Virus record (IMG/VR): IMGVR_UViG_3300005731_000013 | Location: 103,977 to 167,976 of that record | Direction: 5' to 3' (one strand) | DNA: 64,000 nucleotides | From: a virus | Shown: in pieces, positions 10,653 through 20,151 of the stretch | Layout of the letters: each line of letters starts with the position of its first letter | Position numbering within the stretch: position 1 is the first letter of the stretch | Position numbers and translations under genes: made by a program | Notes under the pieces: generated by a model | Told to the model about the DNA's origin: nothing | The model's input: only the letters and a program-made list of their open reading frames with translations | Database searches by the model: none

Positions 10653-13151
10653 ATGACACAAATTGATAGCACAGAATTTAAATCAGTAACCAGCATTAAT
10701 TTTGCAGACAATGCCGTCGGTGAAATTAGTGCAAATGATTTACGAGTACAAATGGATAACATTGCTGATAGTGTATCATTTGTAAAAACTAGTAATACAA
10801 TTGACCCGACATCAAATGACGATGGAGCAAATACAAATGGATCTGGAACATTCCAAGTAGGTGACCAATGGGTTAATGAAACTAGCGAAACTACTTTCAT
10901 TTGTGTAGATAATTCTACAACTGATGCCAAATGGGTGACAACAGGTGGCGGACTAAATGTAACAATTTCCAATACACCTACAGTAAATGAATTAGCATAT
11001 TTTTCAAGTACAAACGAAATTGAAGGCATTCAAAGTATCACCTATACTCCTGATCAATTGTCAATTGGTGATGATACAAAGGTAAGTATCGGTGCTAGTG
11101 ATCCATTAGGTGATGTTTTATTGCAGATCGGAAGTGATGAAATTGACATAGATAATTTATTACATCTAGAATCAAATGATCAAGTAGTGTCAATGTCAAT
11201 GTCTGACAGCATCGGGTCCTCGATGATTATTAATGATGAAGGCATTTTAAGATTCAAAGTTGGAGGGCTACCAACCACCCCTGGAACAGATTCTACAGAA
11301 ATGTTGAATATTGATCCAGGTGCTGATAGTGTTACTGTTTCAGCCGCTGATCTGTTTGTAAATGATAATAATGTATGGCATAGTGGTAATCAAGGCACGG
11401 AAAGTGGTCTAGATGCAGATCTATTAGATGGGAAAGAAGGCAGTTACTATTTGACTGCTTCTAAGATGATTAATGTTGCAACATATATCCCTGATGCTGC
11501 AAGTCATGATGAAGCATTTGCAAATGCAATCGCAGATGTCCCAGAAGGATCAAATGGGACCATTTATGTCCCATATATTGGAACACATTATGTATTAAGT
11601 GATTATGTTGATTTAGATGGAAGACAAATTACTTGGCATGTTGACGAACAAGCACAATTTGGCGGAGCGAATGGCGCCTGGCCATTACTGAATGGTCCTA
11701 TCAATACAGGCAGATCAATATCAATGCGAGGATTTAGTAACTACAATGATACTTGTAACCTCACATTGCTGTCAGGACCTGGTGCGACAGGTAGTCGTGA
11801 AGCTGGTATTTCAGGATATACACCAAATACTGTTGAGGCGCAAGCATATAGTCATGAACGTGGTCGGGCAGGTATGTATATTGGTATTGGTGATGGTAGT
11901 GATATCGAAGTACCTGATGCAACCTTTACAGCAACATCATTTACACCATTGGTGCCAATTGATGCATCATTGACAGCCCAAATACAAATAGGAATGTTTG
12001 TTGATGTGGCTGGTGATATGTTGTCAGGTGTTCCTTTAAGGTATACTTCACGTATCACAAGTGTTGAAAAAAATGAAGATGGTGAAGCCATCTTAGTGAA
12101 TGTCGAGCAATGGTATTATGCAACTGCGATTGGCTCAGCAGCATCACCAGGTATTCCAGTCGGAACTAATGCAGTTGTTATCAACCCACATAACAAAATT
12201 TGGGGCATTAATATTAATACATATCTAAGAAAGACGTCTGGTGACAAATATGGCGAAACATCTGGGTCATGGATAGAATGCGGCGTATTGAACCAAACTG
12301 GAACAGATGCAACTAATGATTTCGATGCAAACTCACATCCATTGCACTTTTATGGATATGACGCAGCCAATTTGGCAGACTCTACAAATAAAGCAGGGGT
12401 AGCATTCATTTGCCGAGGCTCATCACAAGGTTGGTGGCAAGGGTTCCGTAACATAGGCGCTGACATTGGATTCCATAATGATGGGACAAGTGGTAATGAC
12501 GGCAATTTAGGTTTCGTATCTAGTTCAGGATATGTAGGCAATGCATCATATACTGATGGACACATTGATTCAGATTTCTTAAGTAGAACTAAAGTTGGTG
12601 GTGTTTATGAAAATAACTTCAGGGTGGTTGGTAGCTTGCCAATGATCGAATTAGGTCGAAGAAATGTCGCAACAACACCAAGAATTAAATTTTTTGCAGA
12701 TGGAACTGCTAGTGATGATGATGATGCATTTAATGGTAGTATAACACAAAATAATGCGACAATGAATATTGCTGCAACTAATATCGATTTAACTGCAAGT
12801 GTTGTCGATGTTAGTGGAACATTGCAACGAACAAATGTGCTAACAACAGCATCAGGTGCGTCATATACATTGGTGATTGGTGATCGTGACGCAATTGTAA
12901 CAATGGACCATACAATTGCGAATACATTGACAATCCCTGCAGAATCTACAGTTGATTATGCTGTTGGAACTGAAATCAAAGTTATTCAAGTTGGTGCTGG
13001 GATTACAACAATTGATGTTGATACTGGTGTAACATTGAATAATGTAGTAAACGGTTCTGGAGATTTAGCAAATGCAGGTGATTGTGTCAATCTAGTCAAA
13101 GTAGCATCTGACACATGGTGGGCTGTTGGCGACATTGGGGCGGTTGCATAA
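10653..13151 (+). CDS. Tail fibre protein
   Basis: An 832-residue protein. The first 100 residues (GEISANDLRVQMDNIADS ... VGDQWVNETSETTFIC) are a paralogue of the N-terminal module of the preceding fibre. Around residues 225-260 it has VWHSGNQGTESGLDADLLDG followed by GSYY, the classic tail-fibre repeat of T4-like and other phages. The centre is beta-rich, and the last 120 residues form a compact repeat-like beta domain. It belongs with the long or short tail fibres of the late region. It overlaps no neighbour, and its ribosome site is weak. Confidence 0.8.
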   Translation: MTQIDSTEFKSVTSINFADNAVGEISANDLRVQMDNIADSVSFVKTSNTIDPTSNDDGANTNGSGTFQVGDQWVNETSETTFICVDNSTTDAKWVTTGGGLNVTISNTPTVNELAYFSSTNEIEGIQSITYTPDQLSIGDDTKVSIGASDPLGDVLLQIGSDEIDIDNLLHLESNDQVVSMSMSDSIGSSMIINDEGILRFKVGGLPTTPGTDSTEMLNIDPGADSVTVSAADLFVNDNNVWHSGNQGTESGLDADLLDGKEGSYYLTASKMINVATYIPDAASHDEAFANAIADVPEGSNGTIYVPYIGTHYVLSDYVDLDGRQITWHVDEQAQFGGANGAWPLLNGPINTGRSISMRGFSNYNDTCNLTLLSGPGATGSREAGISGYTPNTVEAQAYSHERGRAGMYIGIGDGSDIEVPDATFTATSFTPLVPIDASLTAQIQIGMFVDVAGDMLSGVPLRYTSRITSVEKNEDGEAILVNVEQWYYATAIGSAASPGIPVGTNAVVINPHNKIWGININTYLRKTSGDKYGETSGSWIECGVLNQTGTDATNDFDANSHPLHFYGYDAANLADSTNKAGVAFICRGSSQGWWQGFRNIGADIGFHNDGTSGNDGNLGFVSSSGYVGNASYTDGHIDSDFLSRTKVGGVYENNFRVVGSLPMIELGRRNVATTPRIKFFADGTASDDDDAFNGSITQNNATMNIAATNIDLTASVVDVSGTLQRTNVLTTASGASYTLVIGDRDAIVTMDHTIANTLTIPAESTVDYAVGTEIKVIQVGAGITTIDVDTGVTLNNVVNGSGDLANAGDCVNLVKVASDTWWAVGDIGAVA

Positions 13152-13153
13152 GC

Positions 13154-13161
13154 AATAAATA
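13154..13161 (+). promoter_or_regulatory. T4-type late promoter, AATAAATA
   Basis: AATAAATA directly follows the stop of the tail fibre gene. It lies about 20 bases before the start of the next structural gene and matches the late consensus at 7 of 8 positions. Confidence 0.45.
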
Positions 13162-13181
13162 TTCAAAATAAAGGAATTTGC

Positions 13182-13757
13182 GTGGAATATATGAAAATAA
13201 ATGTCCAAGGACATGTATTAATTACAGATGTAGATAGTGGGCAAATTTTGTTGAATCGCCGTAATGCAATTCATAATGAAAATATGAGCGTTGCTATTGC
13301 TAGTACATTAACTGCATCGACAGATATAAATGATAAACTTAGTGTGATAGGCACTATGGCATTTGGTAATGGTGGTGTGATTGTTGAAGGCAATGGCAAC
13401 GTCATCTATAATGAAACAAATGTTATTGAAACAACAGCAGAATTATATAACAAAACATATGAAAAAGATGTAAATTTTTCATATTCAAATGATTATGAAA
13501 ATAACACAAAAATTGTTCATACAAATGGAAAAACATATACTGATATTGTTGTAACTTGCACATTATCATATGATGAGCCACAAGGTCAAGATCCCTATGA
13601 TGATACAGCAGATCAAGAAGGCGATTTTGTTTTTGATGAAATAGGATTAGTGTCACAACAAGGACGATTATTGACGCATTTAATATTCCATCCTGTTCAA
13701 AAATCTGCAAATAGAAAAATACAAGTCATTTATACAGTTAGACTCACACTCAATTAA
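13182..13757 (+). CDS. Virion structural protein (tail/baseplate-associated), unknown role
   Basis: 191 residues. AAGGAA at 13171-13176 is 5 bases from a GTG at 13182 and 14 from an ATG at 13191; spacing favours GTG, and the ATG would remove three residues. The sequence has the pattern FGNGG...GNVIYNETN followed by AELYN.TY, which I associate with a small structural protein encoded beside fibre genes in marine T4-like phages. There are no cysteines in motif arrangement and no signal peptide. It may be an adaptor between fibre and baseplate; that role is inferred from position only. Confidence 0.6.
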   Translation: MEYMKINVQGHVLITDVDSGQILLNRRNAIHNENMSVAIASTLTASTDINDKLSVIGTMAFGNGGVIVEGNGNVIYNETNVIETTAELYNKTYEKDVNFSYSNDYENNTKIVHTNGKTYTDIVVTCTLSYDEPQGQDPYDDTADQEGDFVFDEIGLVSQQGRLLTHLIFHPVQKSANRKIQVIYTVRLTLN

Positions 13758-13773
13758 GTGCCTGGTTTAAAAG

Positions 13774-13781
13774 CATAAATA
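13774..13781 (+). promoter_or_regulatory. T4-type late promoter, CATAAATA
   Basis: CATAAATA lies 24 bases before the ATG at 13805, within a 47-base intergenic gap. It matches the late octamer at 7 of 8 positions. Confidence 0.5.
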
Positions 13782-13804
13782 TCGTAAAGAATAGGTAAAA
13801 TTCA

Positions 13805-14887
13805 ATGGCATATACAATTAATTATTCAAATGGGACCAAAACTGCATTAAGTGTAGCTAATGGTGCCGTAGATACAACTACAAATATTGGTTTAGTAGGA
13901 CAAAGTTATAAAAATTATGGTGAAGTAATAGCTGAAGATTTGCTTCATTTATTGGAAAATTTTGCAAATGGTGTAGCACCAACAAAACCAGTAGAAGGAC
14001 AGATTTGGTATGATTCGTCTGCAAAGCTATTAAAATATTTTGATAATACAATTGACAATTCAGGCAATTGGAAACCAATTGCATCAATGTCAGTTACATC
14101 ATCACAACCAACTGGTGATGGCGAGAATGAAGGACATTTTTGGATCAATACTGAAACAAATGAGTTCAATGTTTATTATAATGGCGAATGGATAACAATC
14201 AATCAAATTGGTTCGGATACCTCTGTAAAAAATAGGCAACGCCTTGCACGAGATGGTTCACAACGCAATACATTAGAATATATTGTAGGTAGTGAAATTG
14301 TTGCTATTGTTAGTGCAGGTCCAGATGAAGATGGTTTCGGTTATTGGCGTCCCGCAAATGCAGGCCCGACTGCTGAATATCTAGAAGATGGCACAACATT
14401 GTTAGATACACAATTTGGTCAAATTTATAAAGGGTTTAATCTTAACAATGCGAATACTGGAGAATACATTTATCATGGTACTGCAACAACCGCACGTTAT
14501 GCTGACCTTGCAGAACGTTATCATGCTGATGACAATTATGATGCAGGAACAGTAGTCAAACTTGGTGGAATTAATGAAGTAACTATAACTGATAGTGAAT
14601 ATTGTTCTCAAATTTTTGGAGTTGTTTCAAGTAAACCTGGTGTAAGAATGAATGAAGCAGCAGGTCCGAGTGATACACACCCATATATTGCACTTGCAGG
14701 TCGTGTCCCGGTCAAAGTAACAGGTCAGGTCCGTAAAGGAGATAGATTGGTAACGTCATCAATCGATGGACATGCTATGAGTGGCGGAGAAAATGGCGTG
14801 AACTGGGAAATGGTAATTGGCCGAGCATTAGAAGATAAATTAGATGATGCTATAGGCATGATTGAGGTTGCTGTAGGAAACAAATAA
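13805..14887 (+). CDS. Tail fibre-like structural protein with conserved C-terminal domain
   Basis: 360 residues. The N-terminal half contains LLHLLENFANGVAP.KPVEGQIWYDSS and a second copy of the same theme (GHFWINTETNEFNVYYNGEW), which looks like a duplicated small fold. The C-terminal 130 residues (ADLAERYHADDNYDAGTVVKLGG ... GRVPVKVTGQVRKGDRLV) match a domain I know from the ends of phage tail fibres and appendages. The next gene begins one base after its stop, so the two are probably translated together. It is probably part of the tail tip or a fibre; the exact part is unknown. Confidence 0.65.
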   Translation: MAYTINYSNGTKTALSVANGAVDTTTNIGLVGQSYKNYGEVIAEDLLHLLENFANGVAPTKPVEGQIWYDSSAKLLKYFDNTIDNSGNWKPIASMSVTSSQPTGDGENEGHFWINTETNEFNVYYNGEWITINQIGSDTSVKNRQRLARDGSQRNTLEYIVGSEIVAIVSAGPDEDGFGYWRPANAGPTAEYLEDGTTLLDTQFGQIYKGFNLNNANTGEYIYHGTATTARYADLAERYHADDNYDAGTVVKLGGINEVTITDSEYCSQIFGVVSSKPGVRMNEAAGPSDTHPYIALAGRVPVKVTGQVRKGDRLVTSSIDGHAMSGGENGVNWEMVIGRALEDKLDDAIGMIEVAVGNK

Positions 14888-14888
14888 C

Positions 14889-16142
14889 GTGGATATTCAG
14901 ACTGGTGATACAATTGAAATACAACATTATAATGAGCTGGCTTTAGAAGTCAATAGACTTTATAGTGATAATACTGTCGGTTTAGATTGGACAACATCTG
15001 ACATAATTTTAGACGATGTAGCTGACCCGGCAGGAGAGCCTATTTTGGCTAAAAGAACATTGTCACCAATACCACTATTTGATGATTATTTAGTTGTCAC
15101 AATTGATGATGTAACATTGACTGAGTCAATTGATTATTCAGTTAATTTTACAACTGGTGAAATTACATTTGTTTACGCTTTATCACCTGATGCTGTTTTA
15201 AAAGTATACAATAAAACAACACACAGGTATGGATGGGGGCAGACTGCTAGCATTTATCCGATAACAGTCGGTGATGAAATTGTTCGTGCAGATGAAACAG
15301 TGTCACAGGCCTATCTAGAAGCCAATACTAATAATCTATTAGATAAAGTCAACATAATGGAAATTCGAACTGGCGGCCCTACTGAATTGACTCGTTACAA
15401 CAAAGGTCAAATTATTTCTGCATCAGACAAAATGATAATTCAATCAACTATTGCTGATGATATTGTTGTTGATGACAATTATTGGAAAAATGAAATAGCT
15501 ACTGTATCATCAGATTTTGAATCATTTACTCGGTCATCTGATTGGGATGATCAATTAGTAGGCGAATATAGGTTTACGTGGGATAGTTATGCCGCCATGC
15601 GATATTTTTTCAATTCAGGTTGTAATCTTAGACTCTATCTAGAAATGTCAGGTGACGTTAGTAACCAAGGATATTACAATTGGAATCAAGTCATAACTGA
15701 TATGGGCACGCTAATTATCGATTATACTACAACGTCACAAACAGGAACTGGCGGGACTAGTGAATCATTAGGAATGTATGATTTAACTAGCACGTACCAA
15801 AAGATATTCACATCTGGTTCGCCATCTAACCCAGTTAGCGAAAATGGACCTAATCCTGGCGAATATGGTGACTTTGATGAATATGGTGATTGGTCAGCAT
15901 TAACTTTGGTATGGCATGCAAGAATATCAGATGATACTCCATCAAATGGAGAAATTAGTTTAGATGTTAGAGTTGTGTTGGATGACATGGATATGAATTT
16001 GACCACTGTCGGAACAACATCAAAATATGGCGGTTATAAATTGGCTGATGATGTTGTGGATAATTCAGCAACATTTAGTATGGCTGATTATGTGCCAGTA
16101 ATATCTGAATTGAATAACTTTGAAAATGATGACGACAGCTAA
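14889..16142 (+). CDS. Virion structural protein, unknown role
   Basis: 417 residues starting at GTG 14889, one base after the preceding stop, with AGGAAA about 9 bases upstream. Residues 10-30 (IEIQHYNELALEVNRLYSD) and 115-175 (YGWGQTASIYPITVGDEIV ... NIMEIRTGG) form conserved blocks that I recognise from structural genes of marine T4-like phages. The C-terminal half is beta-rich and Asp/Ser/Gly-rich. It ends the structural run on this strand. The function is not recognised beyond virion assembly. Confidence 0.6.
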   Translation: MDIQTGDTIEIQHYNELALEVNRLYSDNTVGLDWTTSDIILDDVADPAGEPILAKRTLSPIPLFDDYLVVTIDDVTLTESIDYSVNFTTGEITFVYALSPDAVLKVYNKTTHRYGWGQTASIYPITVGDEIVRADETVSQAYLEANTNNLLDKVNIMEIRTGGPTELTRYNKGQIISASDKMIIQSTIADDIVVDDNYWKNEIATVSSDFESFTRSSDWDDQLVGEYRFTWDSYAAMRYFFNSGCNLRLYLEMSGDVSNQGYYNWNQVITDMGTLIIDYTTTSQTGTGGTSESLGMYDLTSTYQKIFTSGSPSNPVSENGPNPGEYGDFDEYGDWSALTLVWHARISDDTPSNGEISLDVRVVLDDMDMNLTTVGTTSKYGGYKLADDVVDNSATFSMADYVPVISELNNFENDDDS

Positions 16143-16156
16143 GTCTTAGAAATCAT

Positions 16157-16185
16157 TTGACTTTTTAACAAAAAACGTATATTAT
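16157..16185 (+). promoter_or_regulatory. Sigma70-type promoter, TTGACT-17-TATTAT
   Basis: TTGACT (16157-16162), a 17-base spacer and TATTAT (16180-16185) lie before the gene at 16211. This is the same promoter style as the early promoters of the - strand, so the block that follows probably has host-polymerase (early or middle) transcription separate from the late genes before it. Confidence 0.65.
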
Positions 16186-16210
16186 AAAAAGAACTTTACA
16201 TGGAGTGAAT

Positions 16211-16558
16211 ATGGATACACGACTTGAAAAGGCGCTTGCCTTCTCTAAATACCGTTCTACGATTGAAAATCGTAGAACTGCATTGCTACGTAGATTGAAT
16301 GCAATGATAGTAACACATTATAATAATGGCATGTTTAATGCAGATGAAACCACGATCACATATGTGAAAGCATTAATTGATACTGGCATGTCAGACGCAA
16401 TAGTATTGGATTCAAAAAATAATCCTATTGTAATTGCAGACTTGTCTGAATTTTTATCAATATTATTTGAAAATCGTCATGCTGCTATAAATGAATATGC
16501 TGATGAAATAAACAAATTAAATAAAGCACGTAATGTTAAAAAAGCAATGGATTGGTGA
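16211..16558 (+). CDS. Conserved T4-like phage protein of unknown function
   Basis: 115 residues. The ATG at 16211 is chosen because GGAG ends 5 bases before it; a GTG at 16205 overlaps that ribosome site. The product is helical and mixed-charge, with ALAFSKYRSTIENRRTALLRRL at the N-terminus and a central IVLDSKNNPIVI segment. I recognise the type as a small conserved gene of marine T4-like phages without known function. Its TGA overlaps the ATG of the following glycosyltransferase-like gene, so they are coupled. It is the first gene behind the sigma70-type promoter. Confidence 0.6.
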   Translation: MDTRLEKALAFSKYRSTIENRRTALLRRLNAMIVTHYNNGMFNADETTITYVKALIDTGMSDAIVLDSKNNPIVIADLSEFLSILFENRHAAINEYADEINKLNKARNVKKAMDW

Positions 16559-17442
16559 TGACATCAGGAATTGCTTTTTTTGCGTATAATACAGAACAAA
16601 TTAATTATCTTAAATTGGCAAGGTTAGCTGCATTATATGCTGCGAAATATATGCCTGGATACCCGATTTGTTTAATTACAGACGATGCTAGTTGGAAATG
16701 GTTTGTCGAGTCTGACGATTATATTGATGATGATTTGTTTGACACCATAGTGTTTACAGATCAACCTTCAAGTGATAATAAACGACTACATAAAGATTCG
16801 CCTTATACAAAATTTGTAAGTGCATTTAAAAATGGAAATAAACACCGTATAAATGAATTTACACCATATGACAAAACATTATTGCTTGATATTGATTATA
16901 TTATTCAAAATAATGATTTAGCATATGTATTTGACAGTGATAGCAGCGTTGCATTATTTCATAATGCAGAAGATTTGATAGGTCGTCCACCTCATGTCGC
17001 ACAACAGAGATTAAATGATATTGGTATTCCAATGTTATGGAGTACAGTTGTATATTTTGATAAACATGATGAAATATCAAAATTATTTTTTGATCTTTGG
17101 GCGCATGTTGCTGACAATTATGATTTTTATCGTTTCACATATGGATTCACTGGTGAAATGTTTAGAACTGATTTTTGCGTCAGTATTGCATGTCATATAT
17201 TGAATGGCATGGGTGCTGGCAATATTATTGATGATTTTCCATCTCCTATGATTTATATGAGTCAATTAGATGATATTGTTTCCATAAATGATATAACAGA
17301 TTGGATCTACTTAGTAAATGATAGGTTGGTTGAATGGGATGATAGTTTAACACGGATTGTCAATGAAAATGTCCATGTTATGAATAAACGTGCATTGGAA
17401 CGTCATTTTAATGATTTGAATACAAAAATAGGTAACATATGA
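16558..17442 (+). CDS. Glycosyltransferase-like protein (GT-A, DxD)
   Basis: 294 residues from the ATG at 16558, which overlaps the previous stop (TGATG); an upstream in-frame TTG is discarded. The N-terminus (GIAFFAYNTEQINYLKLARLAA) and the segment KTLLLDIDYII with a DID at 111-113 suggest a GT-A nucleotide-sugar transferase with a metal-binding DxD. There is no membrane segment, so it is probably cytoplasmic. It overlaps the next gene, a possible relative, by ATGA. The probable substrates are a nucleotide sugar and an unknown acceptor (virion protein, host surface or small molecule). The family call is moderate and the substrate is unknown. Confidence 0.5.
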   Translation: MTSGIAFFAYNTEQINYLKLARLAALYAAKYMPGYPICLITDDASWKWFVESDDYIDDDLFDTIVFTDQPSSDNKRLHKDSPYTKFVSAFKNGNKHRINEFTPYDKTLLLDIDYIIQNNDLAYVFDSDSSVALFHNAEDLIGRPPHVAQQRLNDIGIPMLWSTVVYFDKHDEISKLFFDLWAHVADNYDFYRFTYGFTGEMFRTDFCVSIACHILNGMGAGNIIDDFPSPMIYMSQLDDIVSINDITDWIYLVNDRLVEWDDSLTRIVNENVHVMNKRALERHFNDLNTKIGNI

Positions 17443-18260
17443 CACAAGGATATATATTTCTAGGGGTTGACGACTATGATAGTGCTGAGAATATCAAACA
17501 TGCATATGCGTTGAGCTTGAGTTTAAAATTGGTCGATCCAACACGTGAAACATGTGTCGTCGTTAATAAATTCGCAGACGTTCCATCACGGTATGAAGAA
17601 GGATTTGATTATATCGTTGAATTACCATTTGGCAGAACGGAAGTAAATCACCATGACATGTATATTGATTTATGGCAATTATATTATTGTACACCATTTG
17701 ATGAAAGTATGTTTGTAGATACATATACTTTGTGTGTTGACAATATTGACAATCTATGGGATATTGCAGTGTTGGATGATTTAGTTTTTCCTGAAGCTGT
17801 CAATTATCGTAATGAATCATATATAGATGAAAGATTCGATATTCAAGAAAAAAACAACATAATGCAATTTGACACTAAATTGATTTATTTCAAACAAAGT
17901 GAAAAATCTGCAGATTTTTTTAAGATGGCAACACCTGTATTCAAATATTGGCGTGATAGTTATAGAGAATGTTTGGGTGAAAGCAGACCAGAAGATTTTA
18001 ATTATAATGTGCTGCTTAACCTAGTAGGCAACTTATTATGCGACCATATAACTATAGCCAAATGGTTTACTTATAGGGACATTACTATCAACTTTTCAAC
18101 AAATGATGAATGGATTGAAAATTTAAATATATGGTATACAAAAGATCTAACTTTGAAAGTTAACAACTATAATCAAGTTGGTTTTGTGCATTATGGCCAA
18201 CCCGCTGTATTAACAGCATCTATATTGAATAAATTAAATGACTATTACAACAAACATTAG
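17439..18260 (+). CDS. Glycosyltransferase-like protein, divergent
   Basis: 273 residues overlapping the previous gene by 4 bases. The layout follows the preceding protein: an N-terminal strand (GYIFLGVDDYDSAENIKHAYALS), then ETCVVVN, then FVDTYTLCVDNID where a DxD would be expected, and a long helical C-terminal half. This suggests a GT-A relative, but the DxD is not clear. It lies in a cassette of sugar- and radical-SAM-related genes. It could be inactive or have a different donor site. Confidence 0.4.
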   Translation: MTQGYIFLGVDDYDSAENIKHAYALSLSLKLVDPTRETCVVVNKFADVPSRYEEGFDYIVELPFGRTEVNHHDMYIDLWQLYYCTPFDESMFVDTYTLCVDNIDNLWDIAVLDDLVFPEAVNYRNESYIDERFDIQEKNNIMQFDTKLIYFKQSEKSADFFKMATPVFKYWRDSYRECLGESRPEDFNYNVLLNLVGNLLCDHITIAKWFTYRDITINFSTNDEWIENLNIWYTKDLTLKVNNYNQVGFVHYGQPAVLTASILNKLNDYYNKH

Positions 18261-19167
18261 AACAACCAGTATTCCTGAATACTATATCTATTATGACGAC
18301 TGGACAGGTGATATACAGTCTGTAGGTAGAAGTTTACGTGAAGTTGATTATCCATATATTGTTGTTAAAGATACTATTGCTGCAAATATTTTAAATGGCA
18401 CGGCTTGTGACAGTGATTATGTAGTGACACCAGATTTGAAGTTGGTTGAAAAATTTAATTTTCAATCAAATAATCAAGACAATGATATTTTTCTGATTCC
18501 AAAATTAAATAATGCCAATTCTGATATCAATATAACATTGTATACAACTAATAATAAATTAGCTATATCAGTTGATGCATCAATTATTGCAAAATATAAT
18601 GCATATAAACATCGAGCAAAAACACCTATAATTAATACAAAACTTGAATTTTACGTCGTAAAAGATGACACGCCAGATTTTTTATTGCAAACAATTATTA
18701 TCGATTTAGATGATTTGATAAATGCAGGTGTGTTGATTTACGATGTGTCACATTTGGTTAAATTTGTTGCATTTGATGATATATGTATTTTAACTAAACA
18801 ATTTTTTGATAGATATAATTTTCAAGTGATAAATGATGAATGTATTGATGAATCAATCACATCTAATAGTAATGCAACATTAGTTTATATATCACAAAAT
18901 GTCAATGGACATCTGATAATCAATCAAGAAAACAATAGCATAAATATCACAAGTAATATATCAATTGGACAATTTGCAGCCTTAGATATTCAAGAACCAT
19001 TACAATGTTACATTGTTGATGAAATTACTGACAATTTGATTCAAGGATTTGAAATAGATGTTAAATCAGTGGTCATAGCAAAATCTATGACCATGTCTTT
19101 TGATTTTGATATTTCGAATTTTGATATTTTATATAAGAATCAAAAGATAATAATTAGTAAAGGATAA
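18238..19167 (+). CDS. Hypothetical protein in the glycosyltransferase/radical SAM cassette
   Basis: 309 residues overlapping the preceding gene by 23 bases in another frame, which supports coupled translation. The sequence is Asn-, Asp- and Ile-rich and strongly beta-predicted, with no cysteine motif, signal peptide or membrane segment. No family is recognised. The repeating hydrophobic/polar alternation after residue 180 would fit a beta-sandwich or structural domain. Its position between sugar-transfer genes suggests it acts with them, but that is context only. Confidence 0.55.
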   Translation: MTITTNIRTTSIPEYYIYYDDWTGDIQSVGRSLREVDYPYIVVKDTIAANILNGTACDSDYVVTPDLKLVEKFNFQSNNQDNDIFLIPKLNNANSDINITLYTTNNKLAISVDASIIAKYNAYKHRAKTPIINTKLEFYVVKDDTPDFLLQTIIIDLDDLINAGVLIYDVSHLVKFVAFDDICILTKQFFDRYNFQVINDECIDESITSNSNATLVYISQNVNGHLIINQENNSINITSNISIGQFAALDIQEPLQCYIVDEITDNLIQGFEIDVKSVVIAKSMTMSFDFDISNFDILYKNQKIIISKG

Positions 19168-19170
19168 TAA

Positions 19171-20151
19171 ATGACAATGACTCCTATAAATGAGTTTGAT
19201 ATTGTGTTTATAAGTTATGACGAACCAAATGCAGATAAAAATTGGCAAGACTTATTAGATAAGTGTCCTTGGGCTAAACGAAGTCATGGGGTATATGGTA
19301 GTGATGCAGCCCACAAGGCCGCCGCTGCATTATGTGAAACTTCTAGATTTATCACAGTCGATGCAGATAACATTGTCGATCCTGAATTCTTTAATGTAGA
19401 AATTGATATGTCATTGATTGGCAGTAAAGATGTTATTAGTTGGGCAGCCAAAAATGAAATTAATGGGTTAGTATATGGTAATGGCGGAATTAAATGTTGG
19501 CCAAAACATGTTGTTGAAACCATGCGAACACATGAAGCAGCACCTGAAAATAATAAACAGGCGCAAGTTGATTTTTGTTGGAATATTAATTACATACAAA
19601 TGAATAATATGTATTCGACCATTTACAATAATGCAAGTCCATATCAGGCATACAGAGCAGGATTTCGTGAAGGATGTAAAATGACATTAGATGCAGGTGA
19701 TGTTGTGTCTAAATCAAATTTGAATAAACTATATTATAAAAATTACAATAGGCTGTTAGTTTGGCAAAGTGTCGGACGGGATGTGACAAACGGCTTATGG
19801 GCCATCTATGGTGCACGTCTAGGTAGTATTATGACAAACATACGGCAAGATGAATGGGATTGGCGCGACGTGCGTGATTTTAAATGGCATGACCAATTTT
19901 GGAATAATAAAATCGCTCCTCAATTTGAAGATGAAAATGGCGAAGTTTGTATCAATACCGGTTATAAGTGGTCTCCAGAAATTTTGGAAGCGGAAACTCG
20001 TGCCTTAGGTCAAATTGTAACAAATGAGTTAGGTTTCGAAATGGCAGAATTGGACCAGGCTGGCAGTAAATTTTTCAAAAAAGTATATACTAACCCAGCA
20101 AGAGTTGCTCCGTTAGTCAAAGAAGATGACGTTACGAATGGAGTCAATTAA
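19171..20151 (+). CDS. GT-A glycosyltransferase-like protein (paralogue 1)
   Basis: 326 residues; start ATG after AAAGGATAATAA. DIVFISYDEPNADKNW opens the protein and ITVDADNIVDPEF places a DAD at 64-66, the expected metal/nucleotide-sugar site of a GT-A fold. WAAKNEINGLVYGNGGIKCWPK follows. The gene at 28633 has the same order of motifs (FLSYNEPGADDN, VDADA, SRNPINDLIYGYGGVKLFPK), so the two are paralogues that bracket the radical SAM genes. The stop overlaps the next ATG by one base (TAATG). Donor and acceptor are unknown. Confidence 0.6.
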   Translation: MTMTPINEFDIVFISYDEPNADKNWQDLLDKCPWAKRSHGVYGSDAAHKAAAALCETSRFITVDADNIVDPEFFNVEIDMSLIGSKDVISWAAKNEINGLVYGNGGIKCWPKHVVETMRTHEAAPENNKQAQVDFCWNINYIQMNNMYSTIYNNASPYQAYRAGFREGCKMTLDAGDVVSKSNLNKLYYKNYNRLLVWQSVGRDVTNGLWAIYGARLGSIMTNIRQDEWDWRDVRDFKWHDQFWNNKIAPQFEDENGEVCINTGYKWSPEILEAETRALGQIVTNELGFEMAELDQAGSKFFKKVYTNPARVAPLVKEDDVTNGVN

